A stretch of DNA of 64,000 nt from JACRDG01 sp963760985 (GTDB lineage: Bacteria; Desulfobacterota; Desulfomonilia; Desulfomonilales; Desulfomonilaceae), in NCBI GenBank assembly GCA_963760985.1, contig CAVXFM010000009.1, forward strand, positions 104,090-168,089. Direction: 5' to 3'. The notes under the pieces were generated by a model that did not search any database, was not told the DNA's origin, and saw only the letters and a program-made list of their open reading frames with translations. The position numbers and the translations under genes are program-made. Below, in pieces: positions 29,001-39,721 of this stretch; the stretch's first letter is position 1; each line of letters starts with the position of its first letter.

Positions 29001-29570
29001 ATGAAAAAATCGATCGGTGCGAAAACCATTCTTTACCCTACGCCGGTTTTGATCGTGGGAACGTACGACAAAGCCGGGAAACCCAACGTGATGACCGTTG
29101 CCTGGGGCGGCATTTGCTGCTCGGTTCCCCCTTGCGTTTCCATATCGGTCCGTGAGGCCACGTACACGTACGGCAATCTGATGGAACAGAAAGCATTCAC
29201 CATAAATATTCCTTCTGAAAACTATGTGAAGCAGGCGGATTTCATCGGGATTGCTTCCGGAAAAGAAGTCGACAAGTTTGCGGCCACCGATCTGACTCCG
29301 GTGAAAAGCGATCTGGTCAATGCTCCGTATGTCGGAGAGTTTCCCTTAGTATTGGAATGCAAGGTCGTTCATACTCACAAGATTGGCCTCCACACGCAAT
29401 TCATCGGCGAAATTCTCGACATAAAGGCTGACGAGACGGCAATGGGAGAAAAGGGCCCTGACATCGAAAAGATCAAACCGTTTTTGTGGTCACCTGATTA
29501 CAGCCGCGGTTACTACGGACTGGGCCGGTTTCTCGGCAAGGCGTTTTCGGTAGGAAAGGACCCGAAATAG
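29001..29570 (+). CDS. flavin reductase-like, FMN-binding split-barrel protein
   Basis: A 189-residue protein starting at ATG 29001, 7 bases after AGGGAGG. It begins SIGAKTILYPTPVLIVGTYD and carries NVMTVAWGGICCSVPP and AFTINIPSENYV, all typical of the flavin reductase-like domain that binds FMN and serves as an electron carrier or NAD(P)H:flavin oxidoreductase. A cysteine pair (CC in the WGGICCS loop) is present. It seems monocistronic. Confidence 0.9.
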   Translation: MKKSIGAKTILYPTPVLIVGTYDKAGKPNVMTVAWGGICCSVPPCVSISVREATYTYGNLMEQKAFTINIPSENYVKQADFIGIASGKEVDKFAATDLTPVKSDLVNAPYVGEFPLVLECKVVHTHKIGLHTQFIGEILDIKADETAMGEKGPDIEKIKPFLWSPDYSRGYYGLGRFLGKAFSVGKDPK

Positions 29571-29865
29571 GCCAGTCATCAAGAGCGGTAAGCAAGGAGC
29601 CTCTGCCGAAGCTCCTTTGCGCGGGATGAGACCAGGCCTCCGTATCCTTGAAGCTGTCCAAGGGGCCGTGGTGTCAAAGTAGCCGGACAGGCTCGCCTTT
29701 CTGGGCAGAAGGCAAAGAGGGCCTGCCCGGACCATATGCGGTGATCCGTGTGCGAGGCGAGTGCGGTCGTGCTGGGAAACCCCGCACCCCCGCGGTTTTC
29801 ACTTAATCCGCGCCACGGATCTTTACACAGGAATACGTCGCGGCCGGGTGCCATGGCCGGTCCGT

Positions 29866-31658
29866 CTACTGGCCCTTACCCCGTCTGTGGACAGGGGTTT
29901 CTCCGTCGCGGCGGTGGCGTTTGCCTCCATTGATGCCGAAATGGCGTCCAGGCCCAAATGGACCGAACGTGGGAGTCTCCTCGGTTGTGCCAAAATCGGG
30001 GGACGGCTCGGATGAGTCCTCTTCAAAGGCGTTGTCCCCTTGGGACCTCTGAGGAGGTAGTTTCACGCACTTGCCGTTTCTGCAAACTTTACCGGGTCCG
30101 CATTCCTTGTTGGACCGGCACCCAGTCGGTACCAGCCCGGTTCCCGTAGCCGACTGGACCGTGGTCTTGACTTGTTCACATTGGCAGGTCTGTAGATTGA
30201 GTCGCTCTCGTTCAGGACAGGTAATGGTAGCGGTGCATTTGCCGTCCCTACATTTCTGGCACGCGGGACAGTTTCTCGTCTCCGTGACAGCTCTTCGGTT
30301 TCCGGGAGATCCACGGTTGACACTCGCAATTCAGACGGTTCAGGACCAAACCCTCGGGACAAGACTTGCGCACGCATTTCCCGTCGACGCAGTTCTCACA
30401 ACGCCCACACGGCCTGTCACCCCCGCATGGCGGTGCGATTTGGCTCTTTGGAACCGATTGTTTCACGCATACCGGGCACCGATGCGGCAGGCCCGCACTG
30501 GTGTCGAACGTAGGGGTGTATCCTTCGGGACATTGGCGCACGCACCCGGTTCCCGGTAATAAGACTTGGCCTGCGGGACATGGGCACGTACATTTGCAGG
30601 TCTCACGATCGTACGTCGCTCCTTCCCTGCACCGCGTGCATCGCTGGGACTCGGGATCGTACTGGTGGCCGGGAGGACACGGACATTCGCAACTGCATTT
30701 ATCCGCTCGGTACAACTTGCCGGGCGGACAGCAGGAGCATTCATTGGTGTCCGGGTTCATGTACCCTTCCGCGCGGGCAGGGGCACTCTCCGTCCTTGCC
30801 CGGTGGCAAGGGGATAGGAATCGGCACGATTACTGCTCCCGGAGGCGGGACAAAGACCTTCCCATGGCGCAGGATCACCTCGCGCTTCAGGCGCTCGCAC
30901 AACGGCACATCGGTGGGAAGGGTGCGAGGAATGGTCGTGCGTTTGATCAGATTCTTCATGGTGTCGGTGGAAACCCATCCGATCTCGCCGGGTTCTTTGT
31001 CTTTCTCCACGTCGACCTCCTGACAGGAGGTGAGAATGCGTTCCTCTTTGAACTGTTTCGCCCTGTTGCGCACCTTGACCTTGCCCCAAAGGACCGTGAC
31101 GGTGGTGCGAGAACCCTTCACGGTTTCCACCACAAAGTCCGCGGCCCTGTCGGTCCGGATGACCTCGATCCGGGCCGTTGGCGTGACAATGACGAAAGAG
31201 GACCGCGGTTCCGTGGGGGTAAGGTTTCTGATGAATCGGACGATCCCAGTATTGATCTGTCCAACGAAGTTGGTGGCCGGACCCGCGCGCTGGAATCCGG
31301 AAAAACCGAACACGGACTGCTCGCCGAGAGATCCGTGCATCACGTCGTGATAGGGAGACCATGCACCGCCGGCGGCGGAACCCTTCCACCATAACTTGGA
31401 GTCCTGGCCTGTAGAAAGGAAATCCATGAGATAGAGCGGATCCCTGACCTTGATTTTCTTGAAACTTGCCTCACCGGCTCGTTCTACCTTTGCCTCGCTC
31501 TGGGTAGCGCCGACCACCGCGATCTCCTGGTCGAGGGCTGGTGGAGTTGCGGCTTCTGTCTGGGGGTTGGCGGCCCATGAGAAAGACAAGGCAAGGGAAC
31601 CGATGATCACACCTGTCAGCAAGAGTACGCCCAAGCGTGCGTCTGAAGGTCTTTTCAT
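29866..31658 (-). CDS. FecR-domain protein with long cysteine-rich repeat tail, two frameshifts
   Basis: Start is ATG 31658 after GGGAGGA. A signal peptide (VLLLTGVIIGSLALSFSWA) is followed by a FecR-like domain (VRDPLYLMDFLSTG, then ARIEVIRTDRAADFVVETV and VTVLWGKVKVRNRA). A Pro-rich linker leads into cysteine-rich repeats of the form CPCPxGxxYxxxxxxC and CGRCENCVDGKC. Frame switches near 30763-30770 and 30278-30285 join three frames. The last frame adds CPACQKCRDGKC, another CxxxxxCxxGKC unit and a low-complexity tail ending at 29866. Restored length is near 595 residues with over 40 cysteines. It is secreted or surface-exposed, perhaps an adhesin or metal-binding protein. Confidence 0.75.
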
Positions 31659-32969
31659 CGTCTGATCCTCCCGGAGCAAGCAGCAGTCGCTCATGAAAAG
31701 ATACCACCTGCTTTGACAAACAGTTTGGTTGAGGGGAACGAACCACTAGGTGAAGATCAGCGGGAAGTGATGGGGAGGTGACTTGCGGGAACGCGGTTTC
31801 CTCGTGAAATTGGCGCTTGCTTGCCGCATCGACAAGAGAGGTCAGGCTCGCCAGAGAGTCGTCATGCGTGCTTTCGGTGAATGGCTGTGTGCGAGAGAAG
31901 AGGCAAGTACCGGTCTGCGGCCTCGGAATGATCTATCGCAGTTGGTAAAGCTTCGACAGCCTTCGCGACCCTCCGTCACAATCCCGCTCCACTGGTGCTT
32001 CGTCGGTAATCAGCCTATAGAGTGGGGATGTCACCGTTCCGCTCACCTCCGTTCTGCCTCCCTGCGGGAAAACTACCTTACCGGCTTCGATCATTTCATC
32101 ATTCAATTACGCATAAGGTAACGATCGACGCGAGGAGAGGCAAGAGAGGCGAGGAACTCGTCAGCGATTGAGGCCCGAAAGGCTGTGGGGCAACACAGTC
32201 CCGTCCCAAAAACGTGGCCCGCCACAGCCTTGTACTGCGTTCCAGTCCCTCGTCGACCTGAAACCGCCAGGTTGTCCGTAGCGGTTCACCGCGAGGAATA
32301 GGAAATGAAGCATCAAGGCACAAAGAAAGAAGAAGAGAAAGAAGGACTTGGTCTTGGACTTCCTCGTGTCTTAGTGACGTTATGGCTTGATTTTCTACGT
32401 TCAATACAGGGTCGCGCTGAATGATTACGCGAAAACTTTGTTCTATCGCAGAGTGGGTCATACCACCGCACGCTTCGCGGATAAGCGCCAACTCGCAGGT
32501 GCCCCCGGACTCGCACATGGCCTGGCGCCGCCACGGGGGAAACGCTGAGGCCTCAGGGGAACACCCGCACCGAGCGCGATGCGATTTGTTGACCAAACAA
32601 GAAACCGGGTCTCCACACCTTAACTTTACGCACGCAGTCACTTGTTCCAGATAGGCAATAAAGATGGGCAAGGACACACCGATGAGTAGACACAGGTACT
32701 ACTCTGAGTGAGCGGTAGCGCCCCACTGCCAGCATCTCCTCCTGCTTCCCTACCTTAGATTGAACCGTTTCCTCACCACAGTGACCAGTATCACTGCTTT
32801 CCTGCTGAGGAATGTCAATGTGGTTGCCCGATAAGCAATCAGAGATAAGCCCACGTAAAATCGTAGGTTCTTTCTGGCTCTTTGGCAGAGCTTGCTCAGT
32901 TTCCTGTGGACTTCCTCGACGGTGCACTGACAGGATTATGGGGACCCCCAGAATGTGTCAGACACCCTG
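31659..32969. other. 1.3 kb without a recognisable gene
   Basis: Open frames such as 32099-32677 (minus) lack ribosome sites and known motifs and have erratic composition. The stretch reads like decayed sequence between the FecR gene and the accessory zone. Confidence 0.4.
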
Positions 32970-33458
32970 CTATCCCTCGTCCGCAAATGTATACCGCATT
33001 TTCAGCTTCGTTGGATCAGCAGCAGTTATTCTCTTTACCCGTGCATCCAGGACGGCCCTATTTTCACTGAGCTTCCCCAGAAAGTCTTCAGCGACTATTT
33101 TGGATTGTTCTCCCTCTACAAGAAGCTCGATGGTGAATATAGAGAGCGAGGAGGCCGGAACCTCGGTAGTTTTGGTAAGCTTGGGCGCGGGTTCGGCGCC
33201 TTTTGCCGCGGTGACGTTCTTTTTGGGTTCCGCAGGTGGGGGGGGTGCCGTTGTCTTCGGAGAGAGGTCCTTACTCGAATAGACCCCCTTTTGGGGACGA
33301 GCGACAAGACCTGCCTTAAGAAGCTTTCCCAGTGCCGCATTGGTTGCTTTGTTGTTCGATTCTACAGCCCGAGCAATTGCGGATACTGAAAACGTGTCAC
33401 CGGGTTTTTCGCGCAGTACCCCCAGGATTTTCTCTCTAATGTTCCTCATCCTCTTCAT
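32970..33458 (-). CDS. winged-helix-type DNA-binding protein with Pro/Ala-rich linker
   Basis: A 162-residue protein starting at ATG 33458 after GGGAGGTG. Residues 1-60 look like a small winged helix of the type KILGVLREKPGDTFSVSAIARAV, ALGKLLKAGLVAR and GVYSS. A low-complexity Pro/Lys/Ala linker (about 65-105) is followed by a C-terminal domain with IFTIELLVEGEQSKIVAEDFL. I do not recognise the family. It could be a local regulator; no target is evident. Confidence 0.6.
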   Translation of the reverse strand: MKRMRNIREKILGVLREKPGDTFSVSAIARAVESNNKATNAALGKLLKAGLVARPQKGVYSSKDLSPKTTAPPPPAEPKKNVTAAKGAEPAPKLTKTTEVPASSLSIFTIELLVEGEQSKIVAEDFLGKLSENRAVLDARVKRITAADPTKLKMRYTFADEG

Positions 33459-33537
33459 TTCTTCACCTCCCTATTCCATCTCTCGTCTTCTGAAACAAAC
33501 AAAAGAAGTAGCCGTTCAGCGTGTCGTTGGTTGAACC

Positions 33538-33630
33538 CGCAAAATCCAAACACAAAGCCGCCAAGACACGAAGAAGTCAAGAAACTAGTCTCCGTAATCT
33601 TTGTGCCTTCGTGCCTCGTGGTTCAGGCCC
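33538..33630. repeat. imperfect inverted repeat, intergenic MITE-like unit
   Basis: Left arm GCCAAGACACGAAGAAG and right arm CTTCGTGCCTCGTGGT are roughly complementary (about 13 of 17). The motif family (ACGAAG / CTTCGTG with AAGGCACAAAG) resembles intergenic palindromes common in some bacterial genomes. It carries no gene. Confidence 0.4.
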
Positions 33631-34593
33631 TGTCCCTCGTAGCGAACGTTTACCAAAAGCATAGGATGCTGCCGCGAATAAATCAAGTGTTATTCGCACC
33701 AAAGGCGTTGAGTGTGCGTGATGACCGGTGGGGCTGCTCACGCGCTAGAATCGGCGAATCGTCGGTAGGTCATGCGTGATGGTAGCGTCCATGGGACGGG
33801 CCAGTCAAACGCTGCCTCGGCAGCCCTTCCCGTCATCCAATCGACAGCCCATCCGACCTCGCATGTCATCATAAAGGTGTATTCCATGGCAAGGCCCATG
33901 TCGTTTTCAAAATTCGTTGCATGAAGGTCCGGAAAATATGGGGCAACAAAACGCCACGTTGCAGACTTCAGAGTTCTCTTATGTGAGACCAATCGGGGAG
34001 TTCTTCTCAGGTTTTGGGAGTAGCGTACCACCACCGCATACTCAAGCCCACCGGATTTGTTGAGAAGATTCCATCTGCGCTACAACCAGCTCTGTCTGCT
34101 CACTGCCGAGCGATGAACCAGACCCTAGGGCTGAAAGCATTTTTGGTCACGCTGACTAAAGCTGCCACCTGCATGGGGAACTCCCGGTCAATGGAAAAAA
34201 TAGAGCGAATTCTCAGGCGACTCATGGGAACGCGCTTTCACGTGCATGATAGAACGCAGGATGCGGGCAGCGGAGCTCCTTCGCTTCGGATAACGCAAGG
34301 CGTCGCATCATTGCGTTCAGGAGATCCGCAGCTCTACGATCTTAGTTACGTGAACGCGAATCACGTATAAGTCATACGCTCTTTCGACAGGTTGACCCTC
34401 GGTCATGAGCATGCAAGCATCAACGATAAACCGGTGGTTTTTGAATCCTGTGAGCTGGGTGTTAGCCAAAGGACGATTTTCGCTGGCCCTGATCGCGCAT
34501 CAAATAAATAGAAAAACCTCGTTGTTCTTGAGAGATCAAGAGGATAGAATGCTTTTACTACAAAGAATCTATCACCAACGAGGGGTACCCATT
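33631..34593. other. about 960 bases without a recognisable gene
   Basis: Short frames on both strands have no family features. The stretch leads into transposase remnants. Confidence 0.4.
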
Positions 34594-34740
34594 ATGACCC
34601 AAGAAGTTTTTGCTTTCCAGTACGAAGTTGAAAAGAAACGCGGGGGGCTGACGGCGTTGGCGGGCTTGCCCACTTATCTTGAATTTGGATACGTGATGGG
34701 CTTGAACAGAGCTATGGAGAATCGGCTCAAGATTCGATCA
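34594..34740 (+). pseudogene. N-terminal remnant of an IS1380-like transposase
   Basis: The reading MTQEVFAFQYEVEKKRG, then LTALAGLPTYLEFGYVMGL and RLKIRSG, matches the conserved start of IS1380/ISNCY-like transposases. Homology stops abruptly near 34740, where sequence of a different, oppositely oriented transposase begins. Only about 49 residues of roughly 430 remain. Confidence 0.65.
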
Positions 34741-35259
34741 GGCGAGCCACCGTTGCCTTGGGAAGCCCTCGGCGCACCTCGATCAAGGCTATAGCCGTCT
34801 CGGGATCCAAGGCGCGGCTCGTGCCCCTATCGGATCGGTCATGATTGGCCAGGGCCTCCAGCTTATTGCCTGAGTCTTGTACAGCTTCACCCAGCGCAGG
34901 ATGGTGCTGCGCGTGATACGAGTCTTAGCCGAAAACGGAATCACCCACTTACGGCCGCACTTCTCCCTTATCAGCCTCTCCTGCTCACCGGGCACCGGTA
35001 ACGCCGCAACCACACCTCACCGGCAAAACCGTCAAAGAAGGCGGTAATGAATCCATGACCCCATAACCGCGGACCTTCACACCGAGGGCATTTCGTAGGT
35101 CTCGGCCAGGGAAAATCCCGCCCTCGCTCCACAATCTCCTTGAGGGAAACAAGAACCGAGAATATCATCAGAAACATCCTTTTGTAGGGCCTCAACGCCC
35201 GTACATGGTTCGGGCGGTAGCTCCCACAAGCCACCGCCCTTTTCAACCTGTCCACCCAT
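34741..35259 (-). pseudogene. remnant of an rve-type (DDE integrase) transposase, N-terminal part
   Basis: In three frames on the minus strand I read a zinc-ribbon region (KCPRCEGPRLWGHGFITAFF, then VWLRRYRCP), a helix-turn-helix (TRSTILRWVKLYK), and DRSDRGTSRALDPETAIALI with ARLIE near the left end. This is the DNA-binding N-terminus of a Mu/IS481-like integrase-type transposase. The catalytic domain is missing because the fragment ends at the IS1380-like remnant. At least two frameshifts break it. Confidence 0.6.
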
Positions 35260-35329
35260 TCTGACTATTCTCCCGATCAGGTCAATCTAATCTGAAAGAA
35301 TCACTCCTTTTCTGTCAATACAATCAGAA

Positions 35330-35817
35330 ACCTAACACTGCTACTCCTATTCCTTTACGAGAGGTTCCGTGTTGCGGTCGCCATTATGGGAATGCCACTA
35401 TTGGCAGTCTCCGCGGTATTCTTGGGTCTCTGGGCCACAGGAACGGAGTTGAACATAACTTCAATGATGGGCATGACCATGGTGGTGGGAATAGTTACCG
35501 AGGTAGCCATCTTCTATTTCTCCGAGTACCAGGATTTGAGAATAGCCGGGGTTACTGTGGACGAGGCACTTGTTGAAGCAGGCATTAATCGCATGCGCCC
35601 CATTGCCATGACAACTTTCGCAGCGATTATGGCTCTGTTTCCGTTGGCTTTGGGATTGGGTCAAGGAGCCGCCATGCAGCAACCTCTCGCTATTGCGATC
35701 ATTTCCGGCTTGGCCGTTCAGATGCCGCTGGTTCTGCTTTTCATGCCGGTGCTATTTCACGGAATGTTAGATCGATCCGGGGTCAGCTTCACGACTCGGA
35801 GCGACCACCCACGGTAA
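35330..35817 (+). pseudogene. C-terminal fragment of an RND-type efflux permease
   Basis: The frame starts within a transmembrane segment (LLLLFLYERFRVAVAIMGMP) and runs through GMTMVVGIVTEVAIFYFSEYQ, MRPIAMTTFAAIMALFPLA and MQQPLAIAIISGLAVQMPL to 35817. These are the last four helices of a heavy-metal/HAE-type RND permease; about 850 N-terminal residues are absent. It differs from the RND permease at 23448-26722, so it is not a recent copy. The upstream breakpoint lies next to the transposase remnant. Confidence 0.75.
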
Positions 35818-36008
35818 TGGCCGCATCAGATCAACGAAGATCTTAAAACCCGGACTTTCGAATGGGTCGTTTGTGAGTCTTCGCAGGCCGGTGGGCGCCC
35901 CGATTGATAGTTTCTCGTGACCATGTAATTGGCCAAGCCCCCCGATTGACGTTTCTCAGACGCTCCCTATGATCTGAGCCTCTCCCTTATAAGATAAAGT
36001 GTCATGTC

Positions 36009-36404
36009 TCAGCTGTATGACTGGATAATGCCTTTCAGCACCTCTTTATCCGTCTCCTGCAAGGCCAATGGCCCGTTTGAAACCGCACTGAAGCGTTCTT
36101 CAAAGGAAAGGCGGTCGTTCTGATAGAATACACCCACCAATATGCGCTCATCCCACTGCTCCGCCAGGAGGAGAGCTGAGAAGCGACCGGTAACATCGTG
36201 GTCAGCTGAAATCCTTTCGCATCGCTGCTTGAGCCACTTGAACATGGCCACATCATTAAAGGAAACACAGGGCTGAAGTATGTCTAGCAGAGCGAATCCC
36301 TTGTGGTCTGGCTGTTTCCATCGAGAGATTCTCCCCCCACAGCGGTGCTCCTGTTCACCGATCGTAAGTTGCCGCGGATATAGGTATCCATAATCAAGGT
36401 GCAT
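36009..36404 (-). pseudogene. C-terminal remnant of 2-oxoacid:ferredoxin oxidoreductase beta subunit
   Basis: From about 36335 leftwards the frame reads DHKGFALLDILQPCVSFN and later ADHDVTGRFSALLLAEQW and ILVGVFYQNDRLSFEERF. These are the diagnostic C-terminal segments of KorB/OorB-type subunits. The thiamine-diphosphate-binding core is missing and the upstream 70 residues do not fit. It is a fragment of about 110 residues. Confidence 0.65.
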
Positions 36405-36770
36405 CTCATTGTACAGGCGGTCAAGCAGATTTCCAAGGCCCTGTCGTGCCGGTCACTGAGGCGACCTCTTTGAAAATGCCGAGAGGTTTTGCCCGTACGT
36501 GCATTGACGAGAAACCGAAGTTATCTGCTTAGAACCATGGGGCAAGCTGTGTTCATCGTGGCAAGGGGTAATCCCCAGAGTTCCTCAAGCCCCATGGCAG
36601 CAACTGCTCTGCATCCGGATAGCCAACTTGCACGGCACTGTGGTATGTTACGGACACCTGACGAGGAGTGACAGTCCATGCATTCCCCTGTGATCTAGTA
36701 GAGCGATTCATAAGTTCGGTGACATCGCTGTTACCGGTACAGACAGCGGCAATAGCGCAATAGCACTGTA
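36405..36770. other. intergenic stretch, nothing recognised
   Basis: No gene or clear signal was found between the KorB remnant and the inverted repeat. Confidence 0.4.
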
Positions 36771-36830
36771 GCGTCGGGGTTTATCCCCGACCGTTCACGG
36801 GATCCAGCGGGCGGGGATGAATCCCGACGC
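36771..36830. repeat. imperfect long inverted repeat (REP-like)
   Basis: Left arm GCGTCGGGGTTTATCCCCGAC (first 20 bases are enough to identify it) pairs with the right arm GCGGGGATGAATCCCGACGC around a 13-base loop. Each arm also contains its own small palindrome. It resembles repeated extragenic palindromes. It lies about 118 bases upstream of the receptor-channel gene. Confidence 0.55.
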
Positions 36831-36947
36831 GACCCTCACACCATGGCGAACTGTAAAGTTGTTTACGAAACGGCCTACTAGGGAGTGCTTTGAATGAGCA
36901 GTACTTCCTCAGCAACGCGAATTCACGCGTCGAGAAGGAGAGCTTCA

Positions 36948-39364
36948 ATGCGTTTGCGGCTGGCCCTGGCTCTGATCATCCTTCTGGCGGCGATGGCCTC
37001 GAAGGTCCAATGCAGGACGGAGTATTCGGTAGGATTAGCGCTACCTGTCCCAAGAGAAACTATCGGATCCCGATCTTTCCAGAGATGTCGAGCATGCAGT
37101 AGAGCTTTTTGTACAGCAGCTCAAGGGGCCCCTGGGGACTCAGTTGAAAGACGAGTTCGGTGTGGAACCGCCACGTATTACCTTCACGACCATCACATGC
37201 CCCGGTCAGGACATACCGTGCGCAGTAAAGTCGGCTGAGGATTTCGTGTCGTCCGACTGCGTTGCCGTAATCGGACACACCTACTCCGGCCCGGCCCTGG
37301 CGGCAGGGAAAGTGTACGATCGGCACCGGATGGTTCTGGTCTCCCCAACTGCAAGTAACCGCGCCGTTGCCAGAGCTTCCAACCGGGTGTTTACTCTGAC
37401 GTTCAACGATGAATGGCAGGGTGCCGTCATTGCCGCTTACGTGTACCGCATGATGACCCGAACTAAGGCATTGGTTTTCTTTGAGAACAGTGCATACGGA
37501 CGAGGCTTGGCGCAGAGCTTCCGAAAACAAGCCCGGAGCATGGACTTCCAGCCTGTTGCGGAGATTGCAGTGACCGGTCCGTTTTCCCATGATCGCACCC
37601 CAGAATTCGGTGGGCTGCGAGCCCCTTTGGATGCTGCCGATGTGGTCGTGGTATTCGCCGGCAGAACAACGGCGATCAAGCTGTTCCGCGAGATTAGAAA
37701 GCGGAGCGCTAGTATCCCCATAGTCGGATCGGATAGTCTTCTGTCAACGGCTTTTGTCAAGGATGTCCATGAAACTGTCCGACAGCTTAAGCAACCAAGC
37801 GCCAATGTGCTCGTAGCAAGCCCCTTCTTCTACGAACTCGCGCCTCTTAAGGCGCATGAGTTCAGGCGCCTATATGAGAAACACTTTTTTCGGGGAGACG
37901 CGTGGCGAAAACACCCTCCTGGAGTTCCAACTGGATCGGACATTACGCTTGCACCATATCCAGCACTCTTTGTGGACGCGGCTCTGCTCGTCACGAGAGG
38001 AATAATGGCCGGATTGGCCAAGGGAAAACGATCCGTCGGCGAGATACGTAATGAAGTGTTCACGTATATGGGCGGGCTCGATTCCCCTGAAAAAGCGGTG
38101 GAGGGAATCACTGGCAGCCTCTTCTTCGACAAAGAGGGAAGCATGCCCAGGCCTGTGCTTTTCGGGTGGCTGCACGGCGAGAGATTTCGCCCTGCGTTTG
38201 TGCAGATTGCACGGGTCCCCCACCGAGAGGCTCAAACTCGCTCTACGCCCGAGACCGATGTCGGCCGCAAAGACCCCGTTGAAAGACCTCTCCTCGTGAA
38301 CGGCGTACCGGTGCAACCGAAGTACGTCGTGTTCACCGGGATCAATCTGTATAGGATCGACAATGTGGATCTCCTTTCTCAGGCCTTTGACGCTGAGTTC
38401 TTCCTCTGGTTTAGATGGAAGAAGCCGGAGAACCTGGTGCTGAATGCGGATACCATTTTCTTCTGGAATTCGCTGTACAGCAGCGATGATAGGATCATTC
38501 CTATGGGGGATCACATTGACGGTGACATCAGATACCGAGGCTTTCGATTGAAGGGAGGCTTCCTCGACACGTTCGACCTCAGGAACTACCCCTTTGACTC
38601 CCAGGTATTGAGCCTCAGGATGTCGCTCCCTGCGTACAGTACAGACCGCATACTCTTGGCGGTTGATGACGAAGTTGAGTACGCAGCAGACCAGTTCGCA
38701 ATTTTCCCAAATGAATACGTTAAGATAGGTAGGCCTGACCACGCGTCGGGTACGTTGCCTCTCAATGCCAGTCTAGGGGATCCTCGACGGGAAACCACAC
38801 GATCCGGCGATTACGATTTCTCCGTGTACGAAGTCCGGTTCCAAGTCGCACGCAATCCTTTCTCGTATCTGCTCAAGATGTTCTTACCGCTCGTTCTCCT
38901 TATTGGCGTCTGTCTTGCCGTATTCTGGGTGCCCATCAAGGTACTTTGGGGTCCGGATGACCATTGTGATGACATCTCTGTTGAGCGCGATTGTGTTTCA
39001 CATGTCGCGAGCCAGTGGACTCCCGAATGTGGGGTACCTGACCCTGGCCGACACCTACTTCGTGGTCTCGTACGTGGTCATGAGCGCGAGTATCGCTGCC
39101 AGCATCTGGATCGAATGGTTGGTGCAGAAGGGGCGGGAGGCCAGGTCGGAAACGCTTAACTCCGGGGCACGGTACTTGCTCACTGCCGCAACGGTCTTCA
39201 CGTTCCTGACACTTGGGCTTCCCGCCATACGGGCGTGGTACCTGAAGGCCCTTGTGGGAGTGGGGGTTCTCTTCTCCGGATGGCTCGTGTACGAGTTTAT
39301 TCGGCACAACCCGTCTATTAAGGGAAAGCTCGGTCGATGTCTGCCTTTTATATCGAGAGGTTAG
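36948..39364 (+). CDS. periplasmic-binding-protein domain fused to a pentameric ligand-gated ion channel, two frameshifts
   Basis: ATG 36948 follows AAGGAG at 7 bases and opens a signal peptide (LRLALALIILLAAMASKVQC). After one extra A near 37057-37059 the frame becomes that of the long ORF. Residues about 40-420 form a type I periplasmic-binding (LivK-like) domain: AVIGHTYSGPALAAGKVY, LVSPTASNRAVARAS, FFENSAYGRGLAQSF. From about 38295 a Cys-loop-type extracellular domain follows, with NYPFDSQVLSLRM in place of the Cys loop, then M1. An extra G near 38938-38941 shifts frame before M2 (MTIVMTSLLSAIVF), M2-M3 loop LPNVGYLTLADTYF, M3, M4 and an additional C-terminal hydrophobic segment. Restored length is about 804 residues. 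It should be an inner-membrane channel gated by a ligand-binding receptor module. The ligand is unknown. Confidence 0.85.
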
Positions 39365-39721
39365 CGTGATGAATCAAGTCGCGAGCGCGGCTATTCGCCG
39401 GAGAGTCAAGCAGGTGACGAGCCTGAAACATTCAGAAGCAATGTGTGAGAACTCTGGGATATCAGGGCGTAGTTTTGGGTCACTGGCAAGCGCGTCGAGA
39501 GAGAATGACTCCGTGAGAACACTTCCTCTAACTGCTACCGCAGATGGTGCGGTCTGTTGCTTATCAAGCACCGTATGGCTCATATTCCGCATAAGTCTGC
39601 ATGCTTATCCGCCTGACAAATTTAGAGAAAGGGACCGTTGCGGAAGGAAAATAGCTCACGGCCAAACTGAGAAAACGTGCCAGTCTGGCAATCGAAGCTC
39701 GTCAGCGACCCCATGATGAAG
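39365..39721. other. intergenic stretch, nothing recognised
   Basis: Short overlapping frames only, no ribosome site or motif. Confidence 0.4.

Noticed and set aside
32099..32677. 192-residue minus-strand frame
   Set aside because: No ribosome site, erratic composition and no recognisable domain; treated as decayed intergenic sequence.
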